The notes below the pieces were generated by a model that was not told where the DNA came from, made no database searches, and saw only the letters and a list, made by a program, of their open reading frames with translations. Shown one piece after another: positions 50,710 through 63,075 of a stretch of 64,000 nt of DNA. The position numbers and the translations under genes are program-made. Location: positions 822,795 to 886,794 of the forward strand of contig CAUJNA010001857.1 of NCBI GenBank assembly GCA_963377175.1, written 5' to 3'. Each line of letters opens with the position of its first letter. The stretch's first letter is position 1. The stretch is from Effrenium voratum (Eukaryota > Sar > Dinophyceae > Suessiales > Symbiodiniaceae).

Positions 50710-51008
50710 CGCTTTGATTGGCACGCTTCCATAGAACCTGCGCCCATTCTGGAGCGATCGTTTTCTTTCCTTGGCTTGGTGCATTTTTGTAAGAATCTGG
50801 TAAGAAAATGCGCCGCTGTAAGTGCCTACAATTCTGCTGCTGCTGGGAACATGTACCGTGACGTTGCGTTTGCAGTAGAGGCTCATCGCCGGTCACCCCG
50901 CAAGCCAACCAGCTTTCTCGCCGCAAGTCGGGTCCGCTATGGGTCCCCTATTGTAGCCAGGGTGCGGTGCATTTTTGCTTTGCTTTCGCGTGAAAATGCA
51001 CCGCTTTT
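50710..51008 (+). repeat. Satellite-embedded 300-bp body, copy B
   Basis: Same as copy A with a few substitutions. Its end holds a perfect 12-bp inverted repeat: GCGGTGCATTTT (50,964-50,975) with AAAATGCACCGC (50,993-51,004). Confidence 0.9.
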
Positions 51009-51159
51009 ATGATGATGATGATGATGATGAACTGACATGATAATCATCATGACGCATCCTCAGCATCACCAGCAGTCATCATGATAAGCATGTCCACGCA
51101 TCTTCTGCATCTCAAATCGGCTCTAATGGGACTGATGATGATGATCATCATTAGCACCG

Positions 51160-51197
<38 letters not shown>

Positions 51198-51372
51198 TTG
51201 CATGATAATCGTCATGACGCATCCTCAGCATCACCAGCAGTCATCGTGATAATGCCATTAGAGCCGATTTGAGATGCAGAAGATGCGTGTACATGATTAT
51301 CATGATGCCTGCTGGTGATGCTGAGGATGCGTCCTGATGATTATCATGTCAGTTCAGCATCATCATCATCAT

Positions 51373-51680
51373 CATCATAAAAGCGGTGCATTTTCACGCG
51401 AAAGCAAAACAAAAATGCGCCGCGCCCTGGCTACAATAGGGGACCCATCGCGGCCCCGACTTGCGGCGAGAAAACTGGTTGGCTTGCGGGGTGACCGGCG
51501 ATGAGCCTCTACTGCAAACGCAACATCACGACGCATGCTCCCAGCAGCAGCAAATTTGTAGGCACTTACAGCGGCGCATTTTATTACCAGATTCTTACAA
51601 AAATGCACCAAGCCAAGGAAAGAAAACGATCGCTCCAGAATGGGCGCAGGTTCTATGGAAGCGTGCCAAGCAAAGCACGA
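51373..51680 (-). repeat. Satellite-embedded 300-bp body, inverted copy C
   Basis: Reverse complement of copies A and B. With its flank it forms an inverted repeat against copy B: arms of about 430 bp (50,700-51,130 and 51,254-51,680) around a spacer of about 120 bp. Confidence 0.92.
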
Positions 51681-54600
51681 TGATCATGATGATGATGATG
51701 AACTGACATGATAATCATCATGACGCATCCTCAGCATCACCAGCAGCCATCATGATAATCATGTCCACGCATCTTCTGCATCTCAAATCGGCTCTGATGA
51801 TGATGATCATGATGAGCGCCGTGATGATGATGATGATGAACTGAGATGGTGGTCATTATCGTCATCATTCATCATTGTCATCATCATCATCGTCAACATC
51901 GTCATCATCATCGTCATCATCATGGATGATAACCATCATCGTGCATCCTCTGCATCGCCTCATTATCGTCATCATCATCGTCATCATCATCATCGTCATT
52001 ATCGTCATCATCATCGTCATCATCATGGATGATAACCATCATCCTGCATCCTCTGCATCACCAGCAGTCATGATGATAACCATGTCTACGCATCCTCTGA
52101 TGGTGGTCATTATCGTCATCATCATCATCATCGACATCATCGTCATCATCATCATCGTCATCATCGTCATCTTCACCGTTGTCATCATGGACGATAACCA
52201 TCATCGTGCATCCTCTGCATCACCAACAGTCATGATGATAATCATGACTACGCACCCTCTGCATCTCCAATCGGCTCTAACGTCACCCTTGAAACGTATA
52301 TAAGAAGGATGCTGATGATGATGACGATGAGCATGTCATCATCACCATGCATGATGGTGGTCATCATCGTCATCGTCACCATCAGCAGCATCATCATCAT
52401 CATCATCGTCATCGTCATCATCACCGTTGTCATCATGGACGATAACCATCATCGTGCATCCTCTGCATCACCAACAGTCATGATGATAATCATGCCTTGA
52501 AACGTATATAAAAAAGATAAGGACTTCAACGATTTGATGTGATATACCGACAAGCGTGTAATCATCATCATCGTCATCATCATCAGCATCATCCTCGTCA
52601 TCATCACCGTTATCATCATCGATGATAACCATCATCGTTCATCCTCTGCATCACCAACAGTCAAGATAATCATGTCTGCGCATCCTCTGCGTCTCCAATC
52701 AGGTCACAACGATGATGATGTGATGTCACCATGATGGTGGTCATTATCGTCATCATCATCATCGTCATCATCATCGTCATCATCATGGATGATAACCATC
52801 ATCGTGCATCCTCTGCATCACCAGCAGTCATGATATGATGCTGAACTGACATGATAATCATCATGACGCATCCTCAGCATCACCAGCACGCATCATGATA
52901 ATCATGTCCACGCATCTTCTGCATCTCAAATCGGCTCTAACGGGACTGATGATCATGATCATGATGATGATGATGAACTGGCATGATAATCATCATGACG
53001 CATCCTCAGCATCGCCAGCAGTCATCATGATAATCATGTCTACGCATCCTCTGCATCTCCAATCAGGTCACAACGCTGACGTCATCATCGTCATCATCAA
53101 TATCGTCATCGTCATCGTCATCATCACCGTTGCAATCATGGACGATAACCATCATCGTGCATCCTGTGCATCACCAACAGTCATGATGATAATCATGACT
53201 GCGCACCCTCTGCATCTCCAATCGGCTCTAACGTCATGTGATATACTGACAAGCGTGTCATCATCATCATCGTCGTCATCATCGTCGTCATCATCGTCAT
53301 CATCATCGTCATCCTGGTTGATAACCATCATCGTGCATCCTCTGCATCACCAGCAGTCATGACGATAATCACATCTACGCATCCTCTGCATCTTCAATCA
53401 GGTCGCAACAATGATGATGTGATGATGAGCATGTCATCATCACCCATGGTGGTGATTATCGTCACCATCCTCGTCATCGTCATCATCATCATCATCGTCA
53501 TCATCATCGTCATCATCATGGATGATAACAATCATCGTGCATCCTCTGCATCACCAACAGTCGTGATGATAATCACGATTGCGCACCCTCTGCATCTCCA
53601 ATCGGCTCTAACGTCACCCTTGAAACGTACATAAGAAGATATAAGCACGACAAGGAAAATGATGTGAGATACTGACAAGCGTGTCATCATCATCATCGTC
53701 GTCATCATCGTCATCATCATCGTCATCCTGGTTGATAACCATCATCGTGCATCCTCTGCATCACCAACAGTCGTGACGGTAATCACATCTGCGCACCCTC
53801 TGCATCTTCAATCAGTCTCAACCAGGTCGCAACAATGATGTGATGATGAGCATGTCATCATCACCCATGGTGGTGATTATCGTCACCATCATCGTCATCG
53901 TCATCATCATCATCATCATCGTCATCATCATCGTCATCATCATGGATGATAACCATCATCGTGCATCCTCTGCATCACCAACAGTCGTGATGATAATCAC
54001 GACTGCGCACCCTCTGCATCTCCAATCGGCTCTAACGTCACCCTATAAGCACGACAAGGATTATGATGTGATATACTGACAAGCGTGTCATCATCATCAT
54101 CGTCGTCATCATCGTCGTCATCATCGTCATCATCATCGTCATCCTGGTTGATAACCATCATCGTGCATCCTTTGCATCACCAACAGTCGTGATGATAATC
54201 ATGACAGCGCACCCTCTGCGTCTCCAATCGGCTCTAACGTCATCATCATCATCGTCGTCATCATCGTCATCTATCATCATCATCGTCATCATCATCGTCA
54301 TCATCATCTTCATCATCAGCGTCATCATCATCGTCACCATCATGGATGATAACCATCATCGTGCATCCTCTGCATCACCAACAGTCATGATGATACTCAT
54401 GACTACGCACCCTCTGCATTTCCAATCGGCTCTAACGCCACCCTTGACACGTATATAAGAAGATATAAGCACGACAAGGATTATGATGTGAGAAACTGAC
54501 AAGCGTGTCATCATCATCATCGTCGTCATCATCGTCGTCATCATCGTTCGTCATCATCATCGTCATCCTGGTTGATAACCATCATCGTGCATCCTCTGCA

Positions 54601-57600
54601 TCACCAGCAGTCATGACGGTAATCACATCTACGCACCCTCTGCATCTTCAATCAGGTCGCAACAATGATGATGTGATGATGAGCATGTCATCATCATCAT
54701 CATCGTCATCATCGTCATCATCATGGATGATAACCATCATCGTGCATCCTCTGCATCACCAACAGTCGTGATGATAATCACGACTGGCACCCTCTGCATC
54801 TCCAATCGGCTCTACGACAAGGATTATGATGTGATATACTGACAAGCGTGTCATCATCATCATCGTCGTCATCATCGTCGTCATCATCGTCATCATCATC
54901 GTCATCCTGCTTGATAACCATCATCATGCATCCTTTGCATCACCAACAGTCCAATCGGCTCTAACGTCATCATCATCATCGTCGTCATCATCGTCGTCAT
55001 CATCGTCATCTATCATCATCATCGTCATCATCATCGTCATCATCATCATCATCATCGTCATCATCATCGTCATCATCATGGATGATAACCATCATCGTGC
55101 ATCCTCTGCATCACCAACAGTCATGATGATACTCATGACTACGCACCCTCATCATCGTCGTCATCATCGTCGTCATCATCGTCATCATCATCGTCATCCT
55201 GGTTGATAACCATCTTCGTGCATCCTCTGCATCACCAGCAGTCATGACGGTAATCACATCTACGCATCCTCTGCATCTTCAATCAGGTCGCAACAATGAT
55301 GATGTGATGATGAGCATGTCATCATCACCCATATCGTCACCATCATCGTCATCGTCATCATCATCATCATCATCATCGTCATCATCATCGTCATCATCAT
55401 GGATGATAACCATCATCGTGCATCCTCTGCATCACCAACAGTCGTGATGATAATCACGACTGCGCATCCTTTGCATCTCCAATCGGCTCTAACGTCACCC
55501 TTGAAACGTATACAAGAAGCTATAAGCACGACAACGATTATGATGTGATATACTGACAAGCGCGTCATCATCATCATCGTCGTCATCATCGTCGTCATCA
55601 TTGTCATCATCATCGTCATCCTGGTTGATAACCATCATCGTGCATCCTCTGCATCACCAACAGTCGCATGACTGCGCACCCTCTGCATCTCCAATCGGCT
55701 CTAACGTCATCATCATCATCGTCGTCAGCATCGTTGTCATCATCGTCATCTATCATCATCATCGTCATCATCATCGTCATCATCATCATCATCGTCATCA
55801 TCATCGTCATCATCATGGATGATAACCATCATCGTGCATCCTCTGCATCACCAACAGTCATGATGATACTCATGACTACGCACCCTCTGCATCTCCAATC
55901 GGCTCTAACGTCACCCTTGAAACGTATGTAAAATAAAAGAGACAAGCGCGACAACGATTATGTATGATACAAGCGTGTCATCATCATCGTCGTCATCATC
56001 GTCGTCATCATCGTCATCATCATCGTCATCCTGGTTGATAACCATCATCGTGCATCCTCAGCATCACCAGCAGTCATGACGATAATCACATCTACGCATC
56101 CTCTGCATCTTCAATCAGGTTGCAACAATGATGATGTGATGATGAGCATGTTATCATCACCATGGTGGTCATTATCGTCATCATCATCGTCATCATCATC
56201 ATCGTCATCATCGTCATCATCACCGTTGTCATCCAGGATGATAACCATCATCGTGCATCCTCTGCATCACCAACAGTCGTGACGATAATCATGACTACGC
56301 ACCCTCTGCATCTCCAACCGGCTCTAACGTCACCCTTGAAACGTATATAAGAAGATATAAGCACGACGATGTGATATACTGACAAGCGTGTCATCATCAT
56401 CATCGTCGTCAAACCATCATCGTGCATCCTCTGCATCACCAGCAGTCATGACGGTAATCACATGTACGCATCCGCTGCATCTTCAATCAGGTCGCAACAA
56501 TGATGATGTGATGATGAGCGTGTCATCATCACCCATATCGTCACCATCATCGTCATCGTCATCATCATTATCATCGTCATCATCATCGTCATCATCATGG
56601 ATGATGACCATCATCGTGCATCCTCTGCATCACCAACAGTCGTGATGATAATCACGACTGCGCACCCTCTGCATGTCCAATCGGCTCTAACGTCACCCTT
56701 GAAACGTATATAAGAAGATATAAGCACGACAAGGATTATGATGTGACATACTGACAAGCGTGTCATCAGCATCATCGTCGTCATCATCGTCGTCATCATC
56801 GTCATCATCATCGTCATCCTGGTTGATAACCATCATCGTGCATCCTCTGCATCACCAACGGTCGTGATGATAATCATGACTGCGCACCCTCTGCATCTCC
56901 AATCGGCTCTAACGTCATCATCATCATCGTCGTCAGCATCGTCGTCATCATCGTCATCTATCATCATCATCGTCATCATCATCGTCATCATCATCATCAT
57001 CGTCATCATCATCGTCATCATCATGGATGATAACCATCATCGTGCATCCTCTGCATCACCAACAGTCATGATGATACTCATGACTACGCACCCTCTGCAT
57101 CTCCAATCGGCTCTAACGTCACCCTTGAAACGTATATAAAATAAAAGAGACAAGCACGACAACGATTATGTATGATACAAGCGTGTCATCATCATCATCG
57201 TCGTCATCATCGTCGTCATCATCGTCATCATCATCGTCATCCTGGTTGATAACCATCATCGCGCATCCTCAGCATCACCAGCAGTCATGACGATAATCAC
57301 ATCTACGCATCCTCTGCATCTTCAATCAGGTCGCAACAATGATGATGTGATGATGAGCATGTCATCATCACCATGGTGTGATTATTGTCATCATCATCGT
57401 CATCGTCGTCATCATCACCGTTGTCATCATGGATGATAACCATCATCGTGCATCCTCTGCATCACCAGCAGTCATGATGATAATCATGTCTACGCATCCT
57501 CTGCATCTCCAATCAGGTCACAACGCTGACGTCATCATCGTCATCATCAATATCATCATCGTCAGCATCACCAACATCACCGTTGTCATCATGGACGATA

Positions 57601-58305
57601 ACCATCATCGTGCATCTTCTGCATCACCAACAGTCATGATGATAGTCATGACTACGCACCCTCTGCATCTCCAATCGGCTCTATCGCCCTTGAAACGTAT
57701 GTATACAAAGAGATAAGAACGACAAACGACAACATCATGTCTACGCATCCTCTGCATCTTCAATCAGCTCGCAACAATGATGATGTGATGATGAGCATGT
57801 CATCATCACCATGGTGGTGATTATCGCCATCATCATCGTCGTCATCATCATCGTCGTCATCGTCATCATCACCGATGATAACCATCATCGTGCATCCTCT
57901 GCATCACCAACAGTCATGATGATAGTCATGACTACGCACCCTCTGCATCTCCAATCGGCTCTATCGCCCTTGAAACGTATGTATATAAAGAGATAAGAAC
58001 GACAACATCATGTCTACGCATCCTCTGCATCTTCAATCAGCTCGCAACAATGATGATGTGATGATGAGCATGTCATCATGACCATGGTGGTGATTATCGT
58101 CATCATCATCGTCATCATCGTCATCATCACCGTTGTCATCATGGATGATAACCATCATCGTGCATCCTCTGCATCACCAACAGTCATGATGATAATCATG
58201 ACTACGCGCCCTTCCCGTGCGCCTCCCCCTTTGAGGAGAAGGGGTCGGCGGATTATGTCAGGTTTCCCGTTTTGGGGAAAAGGGTGGAGCACAAAACGAC
58301 ACCAG

Positions 58306-59244
58306 GTGGACACCTTTCTGCAGCGCGTGGCGGATGTGGTCAGCAACGGAGATGAGGGCAACAAGGAAATGCTGACCATGGCCACAGACATCCGGAAGCT
58401 GTTGGCGAAGGTGGTGCCTATGCTGCTCTCAGCCCGCGACAACAGCTCTGCATTGGACGTCGACACCCGGCCTTCCAACCGTTCGCAGGCCACCTACGCC
58501 CAGGACAATTTGCTGAAGCTGCAAACCTACACCGGCTGGGCGTGGCCTGTCATCATTGACTACACAAAGGATGCCTACGATGACAAGGAGCTGTCGGATG
58601 ACATCAAAGCCCGCATGATGCGAGGCACCGACGGGTCTTTGAGCTACCTCAGCTCTGTGCTCGTGTACGCGTGGACAGCGGCTAAATTCCAGTTCCCAGT
58701 GGTAGAGGAGATTATGCAGACGAAGGAGAGCAACGGGGAGATCTTGATGAAGGCCGGCTGTGCTGCCAGCTACGCTAAGCTCCTGGGGGACATCACCCAG
58801 ATGTACGCGGATCTCTCGGACTCCAAGCAGGAGTGCTTCATGAAGGATGGCAACTTCACGGACTGGCAAAAGTGTGCTTACGACTCCGCCGACTCCCTGT
58901 ACAAGGTGAACTTGGCCATTGCCGAGTCGTCCAATGCCATGTGGCAGTGCTTCGGCATCTACTGGGGCTGCTCGCAGCTGATCAACCAGGCCTATGCGGA
59001 CCTTTCCAAGGCCTTGGCCGCCAGCATGAAGATGACGGACTCCTGCACCGGGGGCGACGCAGAGCTCTGCCGGTCCTACGCCTTCCAGGTGTTGGGTGTG
59101 CTGAGTCAAGGGGGAGGCCTTATGGAGTCTGCCACCGACGACTGCAGCCTCAAGGGAGCTTCTGGTGACTCCCCGCTGAACCCCTGGGCGGCCACTCCCT
59201 TCGAGAAGCGCGAGGACGCCTCGGAGACGAGCACCAAAGTCTAA
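58306..59244 (+). CDS. Last exon of an unknown, conserved-looking gene
   Basis: After an AG acceptor (CCAG|GTGGACACC) there are 312 open codons to TAA at 59,242-59,244. The codon texture is strong and uniform. The frame is open further left into satellite DNA, but that part reads as repeat translation, so the acceptor at 58,306 is the better start. The protein is mostly helical, with about nine cysteines in the second half (KQECFMKDGNFTDWQKCAYD, DSCTGGDAELCRS). That suggests an extracellular or lumenal domain, and a signal peptide would be on an upstream exon. No family recognised. Upstream exons are probably beyond the satellite. Confidence 0.75.
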   Translation: MDTFLQRVADVVSNGDEGNKEMLTMATDIRKLLAKVVPMLLSARDNSSALDVDTRPSNRSQATYAQDNLLKLQTYTGWAWPVIIDYTKDAYDDKELSDDIKARMMRGTDGSLSYLSSVLVYAWTAAKFQFPVVEEIMQTKESNGEILMKAGCAASYAKLLGDITQMYADLSDSKQECFMKDGNFTDWQKCAYDSADSLYKVNLAIAESSNAMWQCFGIYWGCSQLINQAYADLSKALAASMKMTDSCTGGDAELCRSYAFQVLGVLSQGGGLMESATDDCSLKGASGDSPLNPWAATPFEKREDASETSTKV

Positions 59245-59648
59245 GCTGTTTGGCAAAGTCCAAAGTTTATACCTGACCCGCGGACGCCCGCAGCAATGAC
59301 TCACGCCGCGGAAGCGCAACAAAAGAGATGGCGGAAGGTTGAATATGAGACTATACAACAAAAACACACCTTTTCACACTTAAACAACTCCAAGTCCGGC
59401 TGAACGCACCGCCCGTGGTTTCTCGCTTCTGCCTGACCTGGATTTGGGTTGGAGGTCTTTTGTTTGGAGCTGGTAAGCACCTGGTGCGCACCTTGCCGCA
59501 AGGCATGGCGTCGGAAGCTGCTGCTGAAGCATATCGCAGGTGGGTGCGCGAGGGGTGGTTTCCCTTTGCTCTCTTCAATCAGCCACAAGAAAGTGACAAG
59601 AAACCAGCAAGAAGCCGGCACTTTGACGAAGGTACCCTTGCCCTCGGT

Positions 59649-59688
59649 GTTTGCAGTCGGTCTTTGCAGTCGGTCTTTGCAGTCGGTC
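59649..59688. repeat. 13-bp tandem repeat, three copies
   Basis: TTTGCAGTCGGTC three times in a row without mismatch. Confidence 0.95.
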
Positions 59689-59764
59689 TTCGCCGCCGCC
59701 AGCCGGAGCTACCACGGTGTACATCGAGTGTTACACTTGCAGCTGCAAGAGTCTCTCCGCAAGT

Positions 59765-59985
59765 TTCTTTTCGCGCGATCTCCATTTAAGCTTTTCTGCG
59801 CAAGTTCTCTGTGCAAGTAATCTGCGCAAGTTCCCGGCTCAAACTTCTCTGCTCAAGTTCTCCATGCAAGTTTCTTTGCACAAGCAGTTTGTGCAAGTTT
59901 TATATCGATGCAAGCTTCTCCTGAACTCTCGGTGGATGTCTCTTTGCGCAAGTGCTCTGTGCAAGTTTCGCTGTGCACGGTCTCT
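59765..59985. repeat. Degenerate TGCAAGTTTCTCTG repeat
   Basis: About a dozen imperfect copies of a 13-16 bp unit (GCGCAAGTTCTCTGTGCAAG style). Spacing is irregular. Confidence 0.7.
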
Positions 59986-60124
59986 GTGGGGCAAGAATAC
60001 TGGGGTCGCGTGTGCAAAGCACAACGTAGCAAAATAGCAAACAACATCAACCTTTTGCACATTGTTGCAGGGTCGGTTTGGTCCCAACACGGCGCCTTTT
60101 CGGGTTCGCATTTCTTATGCAAGA

Positions 60125-60300
60125 TGTCTCGCGCTCTGCATGGCTCTCGCACATCTTGCTCTGCCTGCGCTCTCGTGCTGCTTGCTCTGCATGGCCCCTA
60201 TAGATCTTGCTCTGCGTATACCCTCGTGCTTCTTACTCTTCTCGTGCCGCTTGCTTTGCGTGTGCTCTCGTGTATCTTGCTCTGTGCCATTTGGCTGCAC
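60125..60300. repeat. Degenerate CTTGCTCTGC...CTCTCGTG repeat
   Basis: CTTGCTCTGC or close variants recur about every 25-35 bp, interleaved with CTCTCGTG. Old tandem duplication. Confidence 0.65.
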
Positions 60301-60565
60301 GATAAGACTGGCGATTTTCAAAAGATCGAGAAGGGGTTGCTACCTGTGCTTCCCATATTGATATTTGCTTGCACTGAACAGTCGCCAGAAAAGGAGCTTT
60401 CAAAACGCTGCGAAATAAACAACAACGCCAGCAAGGGAGCAGCACGCACACTTGAGGTTTTATGCGGGCTGCTTTGGGGCGCAGTTTCCCAATGTCCACT
60501 TGGGAATGCAATACCGCAGATGTCTCTACTGCTACCTGCAGGGTGCCGGACCTACTTTATGGCAG

Positions 60566-63075
60566 GCTGCGGGTGATGAAGATTCCCTGCACTCGGCCCA
60601 ACGACTTCTATGCTGAGATGATGCGGCCTGGGGCTCCGCTTGAGCAGTTGGGCAGTCTCTCAAAGCCTTTCACCTCACGGGTTCACTTGGACCATTCGCT
60701 GACGGTTTTTGATGAGCCCTACTGTCCAGAAAACCACGGTGTGTTCGTGGCAGGGCTGGGGTGCAGATTGATGTGTGTCGTGACGGCCTTCAGCCAAGAA
60801 ATGTGAGGCCTGACAAGCAGATGTACAGAGTGCGCCAACAGGCTTCAGAGGAGGAGCGCAGAATCAAGGCAGGTTTTTGTGACAAGGGGAACAAGGGTAG
60901 CTCGTGTTGACCCCAGATTGATAAACTAGGGGGCTCCCCCCAAAGGTGAAGGCTTTCCCAAAAGCGGACGCCGCCTTATTGATCGACCAAATCAATTGAT
61001 CCTGGGTTGTCATTCTGGCAGCATTGCCCGGCGAAGTTCTGGGGACAGCGAAGCGTTCAACTGAGAGCGCAGACACCATTGCGGCATGTCGCGATTGCAT
61101 GAGGTATGCTTTTGCTACATGTCCTGTAGCGGCTTGCTCTTAGTGCCTGTGGTGCCTGCGAGTAGTGCCCTCCCTGGCAGATTGTGGAAGACAGGAAAAA
61201 GCATCAGGCAAGCAAGAAGTTTGCCAAGCAGGCCTGGCGTGCCTGGCGGGGTGCGCTCGGAGGACAATTTGTGTCTCGCTTGGCCAGGCCAAATCCAAGA
61301 AGCTGGAAGAAAGAGCCAAGGCGCAGTGGGCGTTGTGAGGGTGGTCTCGGTGTTAGCGAGTTTTTTTGTATGCAGTTGGGCAACGCAACATGTGAAGCGG
61401 TAGTTGCTTTGGACTGTGGGGCAGGACAAGCGCAACTCTCTGGAGCAAATTGCGGATTGGCAAGCTCGGAAGAAGATGCATGGGAAGAATGTGGATGACC
61501 AGGAGGGGGGTTTGGACCATATCCAGCGCGGCCCTGGTGAGCTGGCAACAAGCTGAACTTTCGAGTCATCCCTCTGTTTGCAGAAAGTTCATTGAGAAGG
61601 TTGCAGCTGTTCATTTAGAAAGCTCAGCAAGTGGGCGAGGGCTGGCTCTGGAATGTCGTTCAGACGGCGTTGTTGACGCGGTTTCGGATACCCTCTTGCC
61701 CCTCTCACAGACTGTTCATGGCGTCATATGTACAAGCTTTCTTTTGCGTGACGTTGCCATGGTGGAGAGTATTCCTACAAGCTTCGTTCTACAGAGCTTC
61801 TCATATTGGGTTTCGTGGCACATGTACGTGTTCATCTTTACTTCAGAATTTTCCCGCTTGCTCAGACCTGTGTGGGGCTTGTGTCGTGATTTGTACCTGT
61901 AGACCTTCTGGTTATCCTAGCCCGAGCCCCCAGCGGCCTTCCTTCTGGGGGACCCTTTCCTGCTACTTAACCATACGTCGGTCCGCCCTTTAGGCCAAGT
62001 AGCTCGGCAGAGGTCCTTGAAGGAAGGTGAGCGCGGTTGGCCGGACTTGGCTGATGCAGAGCCGTAAGTACTGCTCATTGATATCGTTGGAATTTCTCCG
62101 AATGGACAATGCCCTGCATCGTGTGCTGCACTTCGAAGAGGAGCAGAACCTCAACGCTTTGTGGCTAGTAGTTCCATGTGTGATATTTGTTTACCATGTT
62201 TGACGCAATGGGCGCAGTTTCGGGTTGACATGGCGGACTCACTCACGTTCCCGCCAACTGGAGGGTGGGGGGAGGGACTCCGCGGCATGCGAGCGCAGGA
62301 CTTGGAAGAGATTCTGAGTCGGCAGAAGCCGAAGGATGATGGGTGCCTCGCATGATACACGCTGAAAAGGGACGTGGAACCAAACAACATTAGGTTCTCA
62401 TTGCAATTCTATTTATATATACACATATGTGTACACACAAACATGCACATGTGTATGCACATAAACAAATAGTTACATTTGTCATTGTCCCAACATCATT
62501 TTTTGCCTATTCGGGGTTCCGTGTTGGGTTTTGTCAATAAGTTTAATGATCGCAGACTCAAGGCTGTTTGAGTTTGTGCCCAGGAAAGGGAAGGGGAAGG
62601 GCAAGGGCAAGGCTGGACCGAAGATTGTGTTGGGCATGCTTGGAGTTGCTACAGGTCGTCAAGCCTTTGATCAGGTTTGAGCAACTGGAGGTGAGCCTGT
62701 TGAAGGGACATGGCCTGGAACAATATGTGCGGAGCTCTGACCATTGTTTGTGCTTTAGGCCAAGAAGTCAGCGAAAAGACGAAACCTGGATGAGAAGTAT
62801 GGCTTTGGAGGGAAGAAGTGGCTGCCCTAGTGTACTCTGATTGAGCGGGGCTTGCTTTAGCTGCCATCGGCGAGGAAGAGAAAGAAGCAGAACGACAGGT
62901 CGTCAATGGACGACATGTCCAAATCTCCATGGGAGCGGGGCTTGGTGACTGCAGCGTCGCAGCGATTCTTTCCGTCGGACTGTCCGGGCCGAGGCCAAGA
63001 AGGGTGAGGGCAAAGGAAAAGGAAAGGGAAAAGGCAAGGGAAAAGGCGGGCTTCAGCAGTGCTTCTGCAGTGAAC
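60566..63075 (+). CDS. EBP2: EBP2-like rRNA-processing protein (multi-exon, 5' part not identified)
   Basis: Small exons spell the conserved C-terminal half of EBP2, a nucleolar factor for 60S subunit assembly. 60,566-60,625: KIPCTRPNDFYAEMMR (family RPxDYFAEM). 60,808-60,868: DKQMYRVRQQASEEERRIK. About 61,182-61,229: VEDRKKHQASKKFAKQ (family KKFGKQ). 61,287-61,328: AKSKKLEERAKAQW. 61,405-61,494: DKRNSLEQIADWQARKKMHG. About 62,571-62,620: a Gly-Lys run. 62,759-62,821: KRRNLDEKYGFGGKKW (family hallmark KYGFGGKK). About 62,864-62,930: ARKRKKQNDRSSMDDMSKSP. About 62,970-63,075: another Gly-Lys run. Frame is kept if introns use GC or GA donors (see findings). The extended Gly-Lys runs are unusual for the family. 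The N-terminal half and the stop codon are not placed. Confidence 0.8.
61495..62570. other. Long intron of the EBP2-like gene
   Basis: Lies between two EBP2 exons. A codon-like island (about 62,090-62,165; LEFLRMDNALHRVLHFEEEQ) and another (62,230-62,355; MADSLTFPPTGGWGEGLRGM) do not resemble EBP2 and may be nested or spurious. It ends with an alternating AT/AC run (TATATATACACATATGTGTA, 62,413-62,432). Confidence 0.4.

Larger units (their letters stand above)
48912..58200. repeat. Large ATC/ATG-rich satellite with higher-order units
   Basis: About 9.3 kb dominated by ATC, GTC and ATG triplets. It is not pure microsatellite. A recurring unit of roughly 400 bp combines GATAACCATCATCGTGCATC, CTCTGCATCACC, CTCTGCATCTCCAATCGGCT, CCTTGAAACGTATATAA and ACTGACAAGCGTGTC with TCATCATCGTC runs. 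GACAAGCG[TC]GTC recurs at about 53,250, 53,676, 54,078, 54,498, 54,842, 55,556, 55,972, 56,382, 56,754 and 57,178. The left third is organised differently and holds the 300-bp bodies. Open frames in it encode Ile/Val/Ser/His runs and are not genes. It may lie in an intron of the gene ending at 59,244. Confidence 0.95.
59245..60565. other. Non-coding stretch with short repeats
   Basis: No supported exon. It includes the repeats listed at 59,649, 59,765 and 60,125. Long open frames here come from those repeats. 5' exons of the EBP2-like gene should lie here or upstream but were not recognised. Confidence 0.4.

Noticed and set aside
53600..57980. GTATATAA in each satellite unit as a TATA promoter
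   Set aside because: It recurs only as part of the repeat, no genes follow, and dinoflagellate promoters generally lack a TATA box.
49747..58200. Open frames encoding Ile/Val/Ser/His runs such as IIVIIIVI or SSSSSSS
   Set aside because: Direct translation of TCATCATCG triplets. There are no complex segments beyond the repeated core.
48912..58200. CRISPR-like array
   Set aside because: Units are unequal, the spacers are themselves triplet repeats, and the genome is eukaryotic with no cas genes.
58429..59367. Long open frame on the minus strand (about 312 codons)
   Set aside because: It is the mirror of the strong + exon. The + strand has the coding composition and the acceptor, and the minus reading has odd Leu/Val/His/Arg usage.
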